A stretch of 64,000 bases of DNA from Aphelocoma coerulescens (taxonomy: Eukaryota; Chordata; Aves; Passeriformes; Corvidae): contig NW_027184085.1 of NCBI RefSeq assembly GCF_041296385.1, forward strand, positions 1,494,501 to 1,558,500. The letters run 5' to 3'. Below are positions 41,533 to 53,442 of this stretch, one piece after another (the first letter of the stretch is position 1; every line of letters begins with the position of its first letter). The position numbers and the translations under genes were made by a program. Under the pieces are notes generated by a model that was not told the DNA's origin, ran no database searches, and worked only from the letters and a program-made list of their open reading frames with translations.

Positions 41533-42178
41533 TGTCTTGGGGTGACTTTATGATGTGTATCCCATATCACTGCCCTATGCCCAGAAATTAATTCTTGTGC
41601 CTTTCTATGCCTTTAAACTGAGCCTGAGAGGGGGAAGTAAAAACTGAGCAAAACTTTTTCAAAGCAGTTTCCAGCTTGTTCAAGGTCACACAGAGATAGG
41701 GACTTTTCTTTCCATCTGCGGTGGGGGAGCGAGGAAGCAGCCGGCTGGCAGGTTTTTTTCCCAGTCAGCTTTTGGCCAGTTGTTTTCAGTTTCTTGTTCT
41801 CCGGAGAGAGACGGAGAGTTGAACTTTTTTTCCTTCCCTGGAATTTCGGATTTTCTCCCTTTTCTGCTGGACTGCTTCAACCTCAGAGCACATCAGGAGG
41901 ACTTTCCATCAGGCACAGAGGGCCTGGCCCTGGGCCAAGCCCCAGCTCCAAGGAGACCGAAGGGAGGACTCTAACACTTTTTCCCAGGTTTTTTTTCTCC
42001 ACAGCGAAAGATTTTATTATTTAGCATTATTTTCCTTTCCCATGTGTTTGTTAAATAAATAGTTTTATCTCTTTCACTTTCCTTTGAGGAAGATTTATTT
42101 TTCCCGAACTTGGTAGGGGGAGGGGTGGTTGTGCCTTCTCTCAGAGGATATATTTCTAAATTTGGCCAAACCAGCACA
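41533..42178 (+). mobile_element. solo ERV LTR (646 bp), sense, 5-bp target duplication
   Basis: Perfect ACTTT duplications lie at 41528-41532 and 42179-42183. The element starts TGTCTTGGGGTGACTTTATG and ends GGCCAAACCAGCACA, giving canonical TG...CA ends. A polyadenylation signal AATAAA lies at 42054-42059, about 120 bases before the 3' end, as expected for R and U5. A GAGAGACGGAGAGTTGAAC segment and a CTTCAACCTCAGAGCAC segment are in the order I associate with finch ERV LTRs. A 5-bp duplication suggests an ERVL-like (class III) family. No internal viral genes adjoin it. Confidence 0.87.
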
Positions 42179-42319
42179 ACTTTCCATGGCAAAGGTTGGT
42201 ACTCACCTTTCCTTAGGCAAGTGGTTTTGCATATGGGTTGCTCACAAACAATACTTCTTAGCAAGTTTTCCTCTTTTTTAAATGTAAAAAAAAAAGAGAC
42301 ATTTTCTCTGTTCTCTCTA

Positions 42320-42341
42320 AATTATTATTATTATTATTATT
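42320..42341 (+). repeat. (ATT)7 microsatellite
   Basis: This is a short ATT trinucleotide run followed by T- and A-rich sequence to about 42375. Confidence 0.85.
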
Positions 42342-42760
42342 TTTTAATTAAATTTAAATTTAATTTTTTTTAATTGCATCCCAGCCCTCTGCAATTTCAA
42401 AACCCAGGAGACCTACAAGAGACTTAGCCAGGGCGTATTTTGAGGTTTATTGATTAACTTACAAGGACCTGAGGAGTGAACAAAAGAGCGGGTAGAGTTA
42501 CTGATGGTCCTTGCATTTTTTACCCCTGGCTTCCATACTGAGCAACTTAATGACTAAGAAACAATCTGTGTTTGCAGTAAGGGTTTTGCTTTCACTCAGA
42601 TTCACTTCTTTTGATAAAAAGTGACCTTTAAATTCCAGTTGTTCCTTTCTCCTCTCAGGTTTTTTGGGTGAGCTCCCAATGGCAGGGGAGAGGTGGGAGC
42701 ACCTTGTCCCTGTGTGTTTGGACTTGACCCTCTGAGCTTCTCCCCTTTGTGTCCTGGTAG

Positions 42761-42844
42761 GTGGAATACCAGAGCGAGGGGTTTCTGGAGAAGAACAGGG
42801 ACACCGTGTACGAGGAGCAGATCAACATCCTGAAAGCCAGCAAG
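42761..42844 (+). CDS. MYO5B: MYO5B exon 14
   Basis: The exon is 84 bp, phase 0 at both ends, and covers residues 557-584. It reads [16 protein letters not shown] then [12 protein letters not shown]. This is the actin-binding lower 50K region. [10 protein letters not shown] is shared by most class V myosins, and [12 protein letters not shown] is the MYO5B version. The acceptor is CCTGGTAG and the donor is GTAAAA. Confidence 0.97.
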
Positions 42845-43237
42845 GTAAAAGCAGTGAGTCAGGGCACTCATCCAGGCTGGAGCTGAGCTGTGTCCCTGTG
42901 CCACGCCAAGCGGACTGAGGGTGTGAGCATGCAGCTGCCCTCAGCCACTGACGGCAGCCAAAGAGCCAGATCAGTGGGGCGTGGAGCAGGGAGAAAGGGG
43001 GGAGAGGAGGGTGCTCGGGGTTACAGTCACACCCATGTGTGGATGTGGGTGGTTGCGTGTGGTTGTCAGAATTCCTTCACTCTGGTGTTGCTGTCCTGTC
43101 AAGATGCATCTCAAAAATAGTTTCCAAACCTGCTGATCTTCTTCGTTTTTGGTCACCAAAATTAGGAACAGGTAGTTTTTGGGCATTGTAAATCCCACTT
43201 AACTCTTGCTTAGAGCTCCCCACCTGTCACCCATCAC

Positions 43238-43345
43238 CCACAGAATCACAGGATGATTTGGGTTGGAAGAGAACTTAGGAGTCATCTCATTCCAGCCCCC
43301 TGCCATGGGACACCTTCCACTAGACCAGGCTGGTCAAAAGCAAGG
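43238..43345 (-). mobile_element. CR1 3' end fragment, antisense
   Basis: ACCCACAGAATCACAGGATG, ATTTGGGTTGGAAGAGAACT, CCCCTGCCATGGGACACCTT and CACTAGACCAGGCTGGTCAA form a reverse-complement CR1 terminus. Confidence 0.82.
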
Positions 43346-45075
43346 GGATCTGGGGTTAAAAGCCGCTGTCACCAGTGTCATGTGTTTATTGTGGGTGGCC
43401 TTGCTGGTCCTATCCCCGCTGTATGTGAGAATAGCTTATCTTAGCTTCCTCTTAGCTGTAATCCATCATACTTGCCCCTGTGACTTCTAATTACTTTAAT
43501 AATTACTATGCAAAAAATAGAATTAGTATACAATGCTGGAAATGTAACATGAACTCTGAGACACTCCAGCTGCTGTGGAGCTGTTTTACACTGCTGCCAA
43601 TGTGTAACTTTAACAAATTAACAGATACTAATGATCACTCTTGGATGTCACTTGTGTCTTACAAGATTCTGGGCCATGTACCTTCCCTCTCCCAAGTGTT
43701 GTAGAAACAACTTGTCAACATCTCATTGCACCAAGTGCCAACAGGGATGTATTGATTGGCCTTGAATGGTAAAGGCTTTTTTGGCTCTTGGTGTTGAAAA
43801 CCTCCTGTGGGCTGTGGGTTTGGTGGGATGTTGGAAGCAGAAGAGCTGTGGGGCTTTGAAGGCTTTGGAGTGGGTCATGCCTGCAGTAAATGACCCAGTG
43901 GGCAGTGGGCTCCAAGTCAGAGATTTGACAGTTTTCTGTATAAATTGAGCAGATTTTACATTGACTTCCGGTACCATACTCCTGTTCCCTGTCAGCATTT
44001 GGGTAGGTTGGGTTAAAAGTGTCAGTAACACAGACAGCTAAGGAATTTAAAATCTTTGTTGTTCTAAAGCCAGACCAGAAGTTCTTCCCTGCAGCCTTGA
44101 GTCTGTCAATTAATGAGCTGAAACTTTAAACAACCTCATCTCTCCCAGGTGAAGCTTTTATTGAGGAGTTAGTGTGAAAATGCAGTCCTGCAAAGTCCAA
44201 CTCACCATCCAGCAGCCAAAATCCAGGCTGTGTGTCTCTGGGGCACCACTGTACCTCCAAACCTTGTGTGTGGTTTAAGGAAGGAATACATCTGCTTTCC
44301 TCCAAACCATTTCAAAGCCTTCCACAACATGGACCAGCATGTTAAATTGGTTTAGGGTTTTTTTTGCATTACAGATTTTGAACCCCCCCTGCATGTTGCA
44401 AGCAAATGTGTCTCTATATCTAGACTTCTCTTTGTGACACCCTTAGGTTTATTGCTGGCTGTGACCTTCTAAATGCCACCCTGAATAAGGAGTGGGATGA
44501 AGGGATATGGAGGAAGCATTATTTTTAGGAGCATTTTAAGCAGGAGTTTGTTCCTGTCAAAGTTAGGAGAGATGAGAATGGGAAATTATTTAACTGCTGT
44601 CAGTGGCTTGGCTGTTTCACAGCAAGGAATTCATGTGAAGATAGCAAGATGAGCAATTTTCTCATCCATGGGAGTAGTTGTGAAACTAATAACTGTGAAC
44701 CTGGGCTTTAATAATGCCCAAATCAAGAGCTCTGCATGTTCAGGAAGCTTCCCAGGGTAAAAACTGGGCATGATTAGAGCTCATTAGAAATGCCAGGTAA
44801 CCTCCAGGAATAATTGATGCTGTATGATTAATTATTTAGCCAGTACTGAACTTGCTCTTGGAGTCAGTGCTGCAGAACTGGCAGTGTCTGATAAGGATTT
44901 CTGTTTGACTTCTTCCTGTTGGTGTAGAGGAGAGATTGTAACTCATTGGAGCAGTGTGTTGCAGAGTGGTGGAGACCCTGGAAAACGTTCCCTAAAAACA
45001 GAGATATAAAATAAAGGCTCCCTTGTCATATATAGGGACCACAATATAGTAGCAGAGCAAGCTGGACTTTTGTTC

Positions 45076-45226
45076 AATAGCTGGGTTGGAAGGGATCTTA
45101 AATCCCATCCAGTGCCACCCCCTGCCATGGGCAGGGACACCTTCTACTGTCCCAGGCTGCTCCAAGCCCCATCCAACCTGGCCTGGGACACTGCCAGGCA
45201 TCCAGGGGCAGCCACAGCTGCTCTGA
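45076..45226 (-). mobile_element. CR1 3' end fragment, antisense
   Basis: GCTGGGTTGGAAGGGATCTT, CCCCCTGCCATGGGCAGGGA, GGCTGCTCCAAGCCCCATCC and GGGGCAGCCACAGCTGCTCT match the reverse-complement CR1 end. The terminal ATTCTAT repeat is missing, so the copy is trimmed at both ends. Confidence 0.85.
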
Positions 45227-47906
45227 CCCAGCACAGAACACTCTGAAATGCACTTCAGTCTGAGAACCTTTGAGAGATAGTTTGATGAATTCCTACCTTT
45301 AAGCCATTCCTTTAATGACATGCTAGCAGTGGCTTTTATCAGCCCGTGTTGATCCTGTGCTGTTCTGGGAAGAAGAGCAGCAGGAGCATTGTCACCTTCC
45401 TCCTGCAAATCCTTCAGCACCTGATGATCTCTTGCTGCCCCTAACCCCTGTCTGCCAGCAGATCATTACCCTGTTTTTTTGCCTCTTGCCTGCCATGTGC
45501 CCTCCAGGGCTATAAACAATTAAAAACAATTTTGTTTTGCTGTGAAAAACAACCTGGTCTCTCCGAACCAGAAAAAGCAGCAGTGGCAGTGCTGAGTCTG
45601 CTGCCCAGATATGTAAATTTAACTAAAGCTCAGATTTGTGCTGCACAGGGCTGTGCTGCGAGGACTTTGTCCTGTCCTCAGGATCAGGCTGGCACACAGC
45701 ATTCCCTGCCCTCTTCTTTGCATTCCCACTAAAGCAGTACAGAGGGCACAGGGGAGCACTGAATTTAACACAGCAAGGACCAGAGCACCTCCCTGTCAGC
45801 AAGTGCATCACTGATGAAGCACTCCCACCAAGGCAGAACTGCCTTCTGCTGATTAGAATGCAATTAATGCCATCAACAAGATGGTGAAAGAGACTTTATA
45901 AAGCAGTTAATTAGTTCTGTAAGCACTGGTCAGCCAAAACAGTTGAGAGCTGATGTTCTTTGAACTAAGGAAAATGATTTGAGTGCTGATGGAAAGCATA
46001 CAGGCATGCTGTGAAGGTATTACATTCCAGTTCCCTGTAATTACAAATAATGCACCAATGGTTTTGACTCTGCCAGCTGGGGAGGAGGGTTCTGCCTTTT
46101 CTTACTTATGCCCTGGAACCTGTGGAATGGTTCCTGCTAGAGATTATACCAGTTTCACCAGATTTGCATTATGCAGGCTGACAGCTCGGCTCTGAGATCC
46201 TTCTCCAGCACTTGTTCAGGAACAAGCACTGCTGTTATTGATAGCAAGTGGATGGAGGGATCAGTGGCACTCCCAGCTCTGTTGAGAAGATATTTTGAAG
46301 CCCAAGATTACATCCAGGGGTTTTACCACATCATTAGGTGCGAGGTAGTAACACAGAGCCTGTGTTGGATGTCTTCATCAGTACATGTGCCATCCATATG
46401 TCCCATGTTTGCAGGAGTCAGAGCATCCCAGATGGTGATGAGTCATCCACAACAACTGTCAGGATGTCTTTTTTAGGGATAGAGGGCCAGGTGAAGAACG
46501 TGGGAGCCTTTATTTTGGTAGGAGTTGAGGGAGCTGCAGAGATAGCAGTGAAAGCTGAGAGTATGAAGCAGATCCTTAGCAAGCCTGCAAGCAATTTGCT
46601 CATGCAATGCAAACCATTTCCTTCCCACAGTGGTGTTGAGGCTGCTGTACTAACAAGCTGTGAGAACAGCCTACAGGACAGGGCTGGAAGCGTTCCTATT
46701 TCAGCCCAGGGATGTGGCAGAAAGCCAGGCAGCCATTCACGGCACTGGGCTGTCTGTTTGTGTCTAAAAAGTGGTAAACCAGAGCACTCTTCCTGGGATT
46801 CTTAATGGAAACACAACCAGGTTGGGCTTTTGGAGGAGCCTGAGATGGGGGCAAGAGTGCTGTGCAGCTGCCACTGCCTTGTGCCAGTGGTTTTGGGGTG
46901 GATATGTTGGGCATGGTGTGCTGTGGATCTGGGGAGTGTGGTTCTCTCCCGCAGGTGCTCCAGCATCCATGCTGGGAGACATGGTGGGTGCTTTGGCAGT
47001 GTCACCGGGCTGGAGCCCAGCTCAGGTGGTGATACATCACATCCCACCTGCAGACAGAGAGGTTTTCTTACATGTAAGGATTTCCCCTTTGAATGTAAGC
47101 GGAGCTGTGGCAGTAGCCATTGTGGGTGCATAGATGGATTCCAGATGTGGAAGTGTAACAGCCCTGCTAACCAGACCAGATTTATGGGGGCTTACTTAAT
47201 ATTCAGGTTCCCTAGCCTAATGTAAATTTGAATGCTCCCTAAATAATAATAATAAAAAAGGTATTAACTGCATTTACCAGCTCACCTGTTCTCCTGTTTA
47301 TGAAGCAGAAATGTTGCTGCTGGCTTGCCAGAAATCCCACACTTAGAGGTCTGATGAGCTAGATGTGGTGCTTCCAGGGCTGTGGGATGGCAGTGCTGCT
47401 GCCACCCTGCTCATTCCCCTGAAAGGTGGGTAATTAGTGAGGAAGTGCTTGTGTTCCTCTATTGTTTGGAAAAGCAAGGGTGCCTCTGGGGCTGTGGTGG
47501 GAGCTGGCTGTCCTTGCAGGAGATCTTTTCCTGGGGTATGTGCTGTGCAGACAGCATCCTTGCTGGGTCAGGGCTGGATGAACACCCTGAAACAAGGCCT
47601 TGGGAGCAAGAGTCACCTCATGTTCAGGAGGTTTTGAGCCCTGGCAAGACTTCAGCAATCCAGCCTCCTTTTTTTTGGCTAGTTCAATTTAATGTGCACA
47701 TTTCAAGGTTTCGTGAACTACAGCACAGAATGGTCAATGATCCTGCTGATGGTTTACGTAGACAACTCTTCTTGCTTTCACTTTCTTGCCCTTTTTCCCC
47801 TTCCAGGTTTAGGATGAGTGAGAAATGACCTGAACAATGGGAGTTGAGTGGGTTCATTCCCCAGTGAGCAGGGCCAGAGGTGCTCAAGTGTTGCCTTTTG
47901 TTTTAG

Positions 47907-48056
47907 TATCAGATGGTAGCAGACTTATTCCAGGAAGAGAAGGACACTGTGCCCACCACTGCCGTGGGAAAGGGAACACCCCGGATCAGCGTCCGCTCTG
48001 CCAGGCCAGCCTTCAAAGCTGCCAACAAGGAGCACAGGAAAACAGTGGGACACCAG
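47907..48056 (+). CDS. MYO5B: MYO5B exon 15 (loop 2)
   Basis: The exon is 150 bp (50 codons) and is phase 0 at both ends. It reads [40 protein letters not shown] and [10 protein letters not shown]. It corresponds to human 585-635, which I count as 51 codons, so this loop is one residue shorter. The middle is actin-binding surface loop 2, basic and variable. The ends (VADLF, KTVGHQ) are conserved. ISVRSARP identifies MYO5B. The acceptor is GTTTTAG and the donor is GTAATG. Confidence 0.95.
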
Positions 48057-48770
<714 letters not shown>

Positions 48771-49997
48771 TAAGCGGCACTGCAGATGAGCAAATGAGTT
48801 CAGCTTTATAGCAACAGAGCGTGCCTTGGGCTCTTCCTCCTGCTGAAGAGCCTGCCCCCTCCTTTTAATGTTGTTCCTGTAACTAGAAGGTCTGTGTGGG
48901 TTGCTGGAGTCACCTTTTTGGGTTTCAGTATGTGGGGTTCGTGCCTCTGAAATGAAGAATAATTCAGGTTCTAATAATTCATAGATACGCTCTGCTAATA
49001 CTGAGCATCCTTGCTTTGCTGTAAGGGGGTCTTTGTGCAGTTTTCATCTTAGACTTGCTTTGATTTAAATAATTATAGTTCCAAACAGTGAAAAGAGAAA
49101 GGAAGGAAAAAGCAGAGATAAATAGTGGGCTCGTAAAATGAACAAAAATGTCTTGGTTCTTCCAATATAAATGTAGAAAAAGTAAAGATGTGACTTGTAT
49201 GAACTTCAGGCAGGTTTCCAAGTGAGCGAACAGCTGAAGCAAAAGGCCAGTCCTGATCTTCCTCTGTAGTTCAGAGACGTATCACAGGCAGCAAACGCTG
49301 TGAGCAGGTAGCTGTTAGCCCTGTTTGACCTCTTGGTCATGGATTTGTACCCGGTTTTCTTCCCTGTAACTCCAGGAAAGCTTGTCCATTAGCATGCAGG
49401 GACCTTATAGATGAAACGTTCTCGAAAGGCATAAACTGCACGTGGTGACCTTTAAGGAAGAAGGTTGTAAATGTGATCCAGCAGCAGGGAGGCATTTCCC
49501 TCCAGCTGATCCGATGCAGGCTGAGAGCTCCCAGTGAGCACAGTGCGACTTAGGAGTGCAGAGACAGCTCCAAGAGTGTCCTGAAAGGAGGGCAAAGCAT
49601 CTCTAAAGAGGCTCACCCTCGGTCATGATGTGCTGGTGAAGATGTATCCACCAAGAAGCCTCCTGGCTTGACTCTTTACCCATGCAAACAGCAAGGTGAG
49701 GGGTATTAATCGTTGCAAGACATTCAGAAACTGGTTTATATTTACCCTATTTATAGAATCTGAGGAACAGTGAGGTTGGAAAAGAGAGCCACGATCACTG
49801 AGTCCAAGCTGTGCCCAATGCCCACCTTGTCACCAGCCCAGAGCACTGAGTGCCACGTCCAGGCCTTCCTTGGACGTGTCCAGGGATGGGGACTCCAACA
49901 CCTCCCTGGGCAGCCCCTGCCAAGGCCTCACCGCCCTTTCCATGAAGAAATTCCTCCTCATGTCCAACCTGAGCCTCTCCTGAGGCTGTTCTCTCTC

Positions 49998-50559
49998 TAT
50001 TACAGCTGGTGGTGGGGTCAGTGGCTCTGACCCAGGAAGAGGTGACCGGTCTGGAGAGATGGTCCCGAAAGGGATCGCCTTCCCAAGGCCCAGTGTCTTC
50101 CCTCAGCTGCTGGCAGGAGGGCCCTTGCAGAGGTTATCAGCTCTTTAGTGATTATCAGCTCGTGATTCCAGCTCAGCTCTGCAGGGCACCTCCAGGCCAA
50201 ACCAGACCAGAGAGAGACGAGAGGCTCATGTGGCTGGTTCCACACGAAGGTAGCTTAATTGTTGGTTCCCTCTGGCGAAGGGGAAAGCCAGGGACGAGCT
50301 CTCTCTCCCCACAGAGCCAGGGGGCTTCCTTTTATAGGGATACAGGGGATCAGTAGGGGACCAATGGGTTACAGAGGGTCTGGGACGGACCAATGGGTTA
50401 CAGAAAGATCTGCATAAGGTCTCTCAAAGGATTGTGGGTCCACTTTTCCTTGCCATGACCCAAGAAGTGGTTGCCTTTTCAGGGAGTCCTGCTGGGCGAT
50501 TGCAAAATCTCTTGTCTCAGCAGAGATCCCTCCAGGGCAAGGGCTGGGCATATCCCACA
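49998..50559 (-). mobile_element. solo ERV LTR (562 bp), antisense, 6-bp target duplication
   Basis: It is bounded by TCTCTC (49992-49997) and CCTCTC (50560-50565), a 6-bp duplication with one C/T difference. On the minus strand it starts TGTGGGATATGCCC and ends CACCAGCTGTAATA. It has a visible minus-strand U3 promoter: two copies of the 17-mer CTGTAACCCATTGGTCC (50387-50403 and 50358-50374), then a TATAAAAG box at 50329-50336. It shares the TAATA end and 6-bp duplication with the LTR at 37118-37492 but is otherwise a different sequence. No canonical AATAAA was seen. No viral coding region flanks it. Confidence 0.86.
50329..50403 (-). promoter_or_regulatory. LTR U3 promoter: duplicated CCAAT-type motif and TATA box
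   Basis: Reading the minus strand, two identical 17-bp units containing ATTGG (a CCAAT box in inverted form) start 29 bp apart and are followed about 20 bp later by TATAAAAG. This matches a retroviral polymerase II promoter pointing against MYO5B. Whether it is still active is unknown. Confidence 0.6.
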
Positions 50560-51009
50560 CCTCTCCTCCTGTCCCTGATCCCTGGGAGCAGAGCCCGACC
50601 CCCCCGGCTGCCCCCTCCTGTCAGGGACTTGTGCAGAGCCACAAGGTCCCCCCTGAGCCTCCTTTGCTCCAGCCTGAGTCCCTTTCCCAGCTCCCTCAGC
50701 CGCTCCTTGTAGGACTTGCTCTCTAAAATCGATTTGCTGATGTGTTAAAGTGGGATCTGGAGAAGCTGGGATGGCTGTACTTGTATTTCAGAGACACATG
50801 CTGGAAAATACACAGTGCTGGGAGGCATTTGTGAAGTGAAACATCATCAGCACTGCTCCAGGTTAGCACTGGTGTCTGTAGCATGCAGAACACTTGGTGT
50901 TACGTTTAGTGTTCAGTGAGAAAACAAGCTTTCTCTTCCTAAAACGTAATGCTTTTCAGCTCACAAGAGCATTACATTTTTTTATTAAAATGAGATGCTT
51001 ATGCTGGAG

Positions 51010-51345
51010 AACAGAAAGGATGTAATGGCAGCCTTTCAGTACTTAGAGGGGCTACCATGAGGAGACAACCATGCTCTCAACAGTGGTGTGTAGTGGGAGG
51101 ACAGGAGCCAATGGTCCCAAACTGACACGGGAGGTTCAGACTGGAGATAGGTAAACGTTTTTTTCTCCCTGAGGACTGTCTGTCAATGGAGCAGTCTGCC
51201 CAGAGAGGTTGTGCAACCTCCATCTGTGGAGGTTTCTATCAGTTTTGGCTGGATAAAGCCCTGAGCTATGGATCTGCCCCTATAGCTGTCCTAGCTTTTG
51301 AACATAGGGGGTTGGACTGGAGACTTCCTCAGTCTCTTCTTCCTC
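51010..51345 (+). mobile_element. CR1 fragment, sense, old
   Basis: GGATGTAATGGCAGCCTTTC, AGTACTTAGAGGGGCTACCA, GCCCAGAGAGGTTGTGCAAC, TTTTGGCTGGATAAAGCCCT and GGTTGGACTGGAGACTTCCT are CR1 landmarks in order, with many substitutions. Confidence 0.75.
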
Positions 51346-53153
51346 AGGTCTCTTGCACCCTGCATTCCTACTTCACAACTTGCTGGAAATACAAGATCTG
51401 TAATGGGGCTCAGGGGTGTCAGGCTCCCATCCTGGAGGACACCTTGGCAACCACACAGGGATGTTTGCTGCATCTGACTGCAGGCTGGATGTGAGGTAAA
51501 TTTCTGGTGGAGAAGACTTTGAAAGAGAGATATGCAAGGGGAATACCTGGCTTCAGGTTGTTCCTCTGCCAATTTTCCTTTTAAATTCTGTTTCAGGCAG
51601 GGTTTGGGATCTTTTACTTGGGTTTCCAGGCCAAAACCAGCCAGCCAGGTGCTTCTACCTGCTGTGGCAAGGAAAAGGAGTTCATTATAAGGTGAATTTT
51701 CCCACTTTTAAGGTGATTATTTCATTGCTGGAGCTGTTGCTGATGACTGCAGCTTCTCTGGTGATTGCATTTCACCCCCACTGAGCAGGGCTTTGCTGCT
51801 TTGCAGAGTTTCCCTTGGATACAACAGAGATTGCCCTGGGATCTTCCAGGACTGAAGCTTACCTGTCGATCTGCCAGTCCTGTTTATTATTTATTGTTAT
51901 GGAAATTGCACCCTTGTGGGTTCTTCCTTGAAGTGAGTGACAGCCCAGACTGATTTTTCACCCTGCGCAGTGTTTGTGGTGTTGCAGTGAATAACTTGCT
52001 TGTAGACTTGACAGGTCCAGGGAATTTAAAAAAGCACAGAGGGAGAAGAAGGGGACTGTTTTTTCATACTGCTTTTGTACAGCAGAGAGCACGCAGAATT
52101 ATTCATGCAATCTTGACTTGCAGGTGTAAATACTTTGGGCTTTCAGAAAGGGAAAAGCAGGTTCTCATTATATGAGAAGCTTTGTTCTGGAAACTTCACA
52201 TCTGAATCATGTGAGTCCAAGCTTGATCCAAGGACCTTTTCCAGTGCCTTCCAGAGCTGGAGAGCTGGAACCTCTTTGTGCATTTGGAGTCAGAGTGGAA
52301 GGAGGCAGCAGCCATGGGGATGCTGGTACCTGGACTCACTCTGTGCTAGGTATATAGTCTGATCTGGGAGTGGGTTCTTGCTGGGATCCAGAGAAAGCAC
52401 TGCCCAAGTATTCAGCTGGAAGTTGTCATGAGTTTTTTTGGCACAAATTGCTGATGGAAGTGAGATGCCAGTGGTAAGAGGTGATGCAGGCTTTAAAGAG
52501 GAGGGCAGAAACACCTTGAATTTCCACATGGTGTCTACCAAAGTCATTAGTCTGGAACATGAGCACCACTGTTCTCAGTAAACTTAGTCTAGAAACTTGT
52601 GGGACCTGTTACTTACCTGTTTTTGGTACGGAATTGAATATATCAGACTTACTTTGCTGTTGAATTTGATTTCTGCAAATATGTTGTTGCCCTTATAGCT
52701 GCAGGAGTAATACTGCCTGGTTCACCAGGCAGCTTGTGGTGGGGTAGCCTATTCCCTTCTTTATTGGGATTGTATTGCTTTACAAAGCCAGGTAGATTCT
52801 GGCTGTAGGCACTAATTTATTGCAGCAGATGGTCATCCTATCCCGAGAATACACTTGGCATTGATAGCAGGGTGGTAGCAAGGTTTTGAGCAACTTGCAA
52901 ATCACACCACCTTTGTGACATGCAGAGAAAAGGTGTGACATCTGTGCAGCCTGTTCCCAAAGCCAGGCATGGGTTATCCTGAGGTTTGAGAGGGAATGGC
53001 TGTGGACAGAAAGTATGGAAGTATGGCTTTATCAGCCACTACAGTAATGAGGAGAGGAGAAGGTAATTCCTGTCTCTGGAAGAGTCACTCTCAGGTGGGT
53101 TGGAGAGGTGGGTTTCCTTTATGTATTAATGTCTGTCCTAAATCTAATTTCAG

Positions 53154-53240
53154 GTTTGATCCAAGGAGAGCAGTGCAGCAGCTGAGAGCCTGTGGAGTGC
53201 TGGAGACCATCCGGATCAGTGCAGCTGGCTTCCCATCCAG
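53154..53240 (+). CDS. MYO5B: MYO5B exon 17 (SH2/SH1 helices)
   Basis: The exon is 87 bp and covers residues 668-697. Split codons join exon 16 (AA+G, Lys) and exon 18 (AG+G, Arg). It reads [19 protein letters not shown] and RISAAGFPS. This is the SH2-SH1 helix: the SH2 cysteine is present (RACG), while the SH1 position is Ser (IRIS) rather than the Cys of muscle myosin, as usual for class V. I recall the residue after SAAG as Tyr in human MYO5B; here it is Phe. The acceptor is ATTTCAG. The donor, GTACTG, is weak. Confidence 0.97.
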
Positions 53241-53304
53241 GTACTGGGCTGGGAATTCCCTGGGCTGTGCTGCTGCTGAGAATTACGCAGCAAGTTCATT
53301 GTAC

Positions 53305-53442
53305 CCCATCCCTGGCAGTGTCCAAGGCCAGGCTGGATGGGGCTTGGAGCAGCCTGGGACAGTAGAAGGTGTCCCTGCCCATGGCAGGGGTGGCACTTTA
53401 TGGTCTTTAAGGTCCCTTCCAGCCCAAACCATTCTGGGATTA
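53305..53442 (+). mobile_element. CR1 3' end fragment, sense
   Basis: CCTGGCAGTGTCCAAGGCCA, GGCTTGGAGCAGCCTGGGAC, GGTGTCCCTGCCCATGGCAG and CCAAACCATTCTGGGATT match the CR1 end. It begins about 65 bases after the exon 17 donor. Confidence 0.88.

Larger units (their letters stand above)
40909..42760 (+). other. MYO5B: MYO5B intron 13 (1,852 bp)
   Basis: About a third of this intron is a sense-orientation solo LTR (41533-42178). An (ATT)n run lies at 42320-42341, followed by AT-rich sequence. Confidence 0.9.
42845..47906 (+). other. MYO5B: MYO5B intron 14 (5,062 bp)
   Basis: It carries two antisense CR1 fragments (43238-43345 and 45076-45226) and a short AAT run near 47244. The segment 45230-47900 holds several ORFs of 100-155 codons on both strands with no domain signature, and I see no gene in it. 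Confidence 0.87.
49757..50720 (-). mobile_element. CR1, antisense, split by an LTR
   Basis: The proximal part (49757-49997) shows GAGTCCAAGCTGTGCCCAAT, GCACTGAGTGCCACGTCCAG and GAAATTCCTCCTCATGTCCA. The distal part (50560-50720) shows GAGCAGAGCCCGACCCCCCC, GTCAGGGACTTGTGCAGAGC and CCACAAGGTCCCCCCTGAGC. The same sequences are contiguous, in reverse complement, in the intact copy at 3693-4192, which proves the interruption. Confidence 0.9.

Noticed and set aside
41596..42178. Shorter LTR start at TGTGCCTTTC
   Set aside because: No target duplication fits that start. Starting at 41533 gives a perfect ACTTT pair and canonical ends.
44992..45420. Antisense 142-codon ORF
   Set aside because: A large part of it is a CR1 fragment in antisense.
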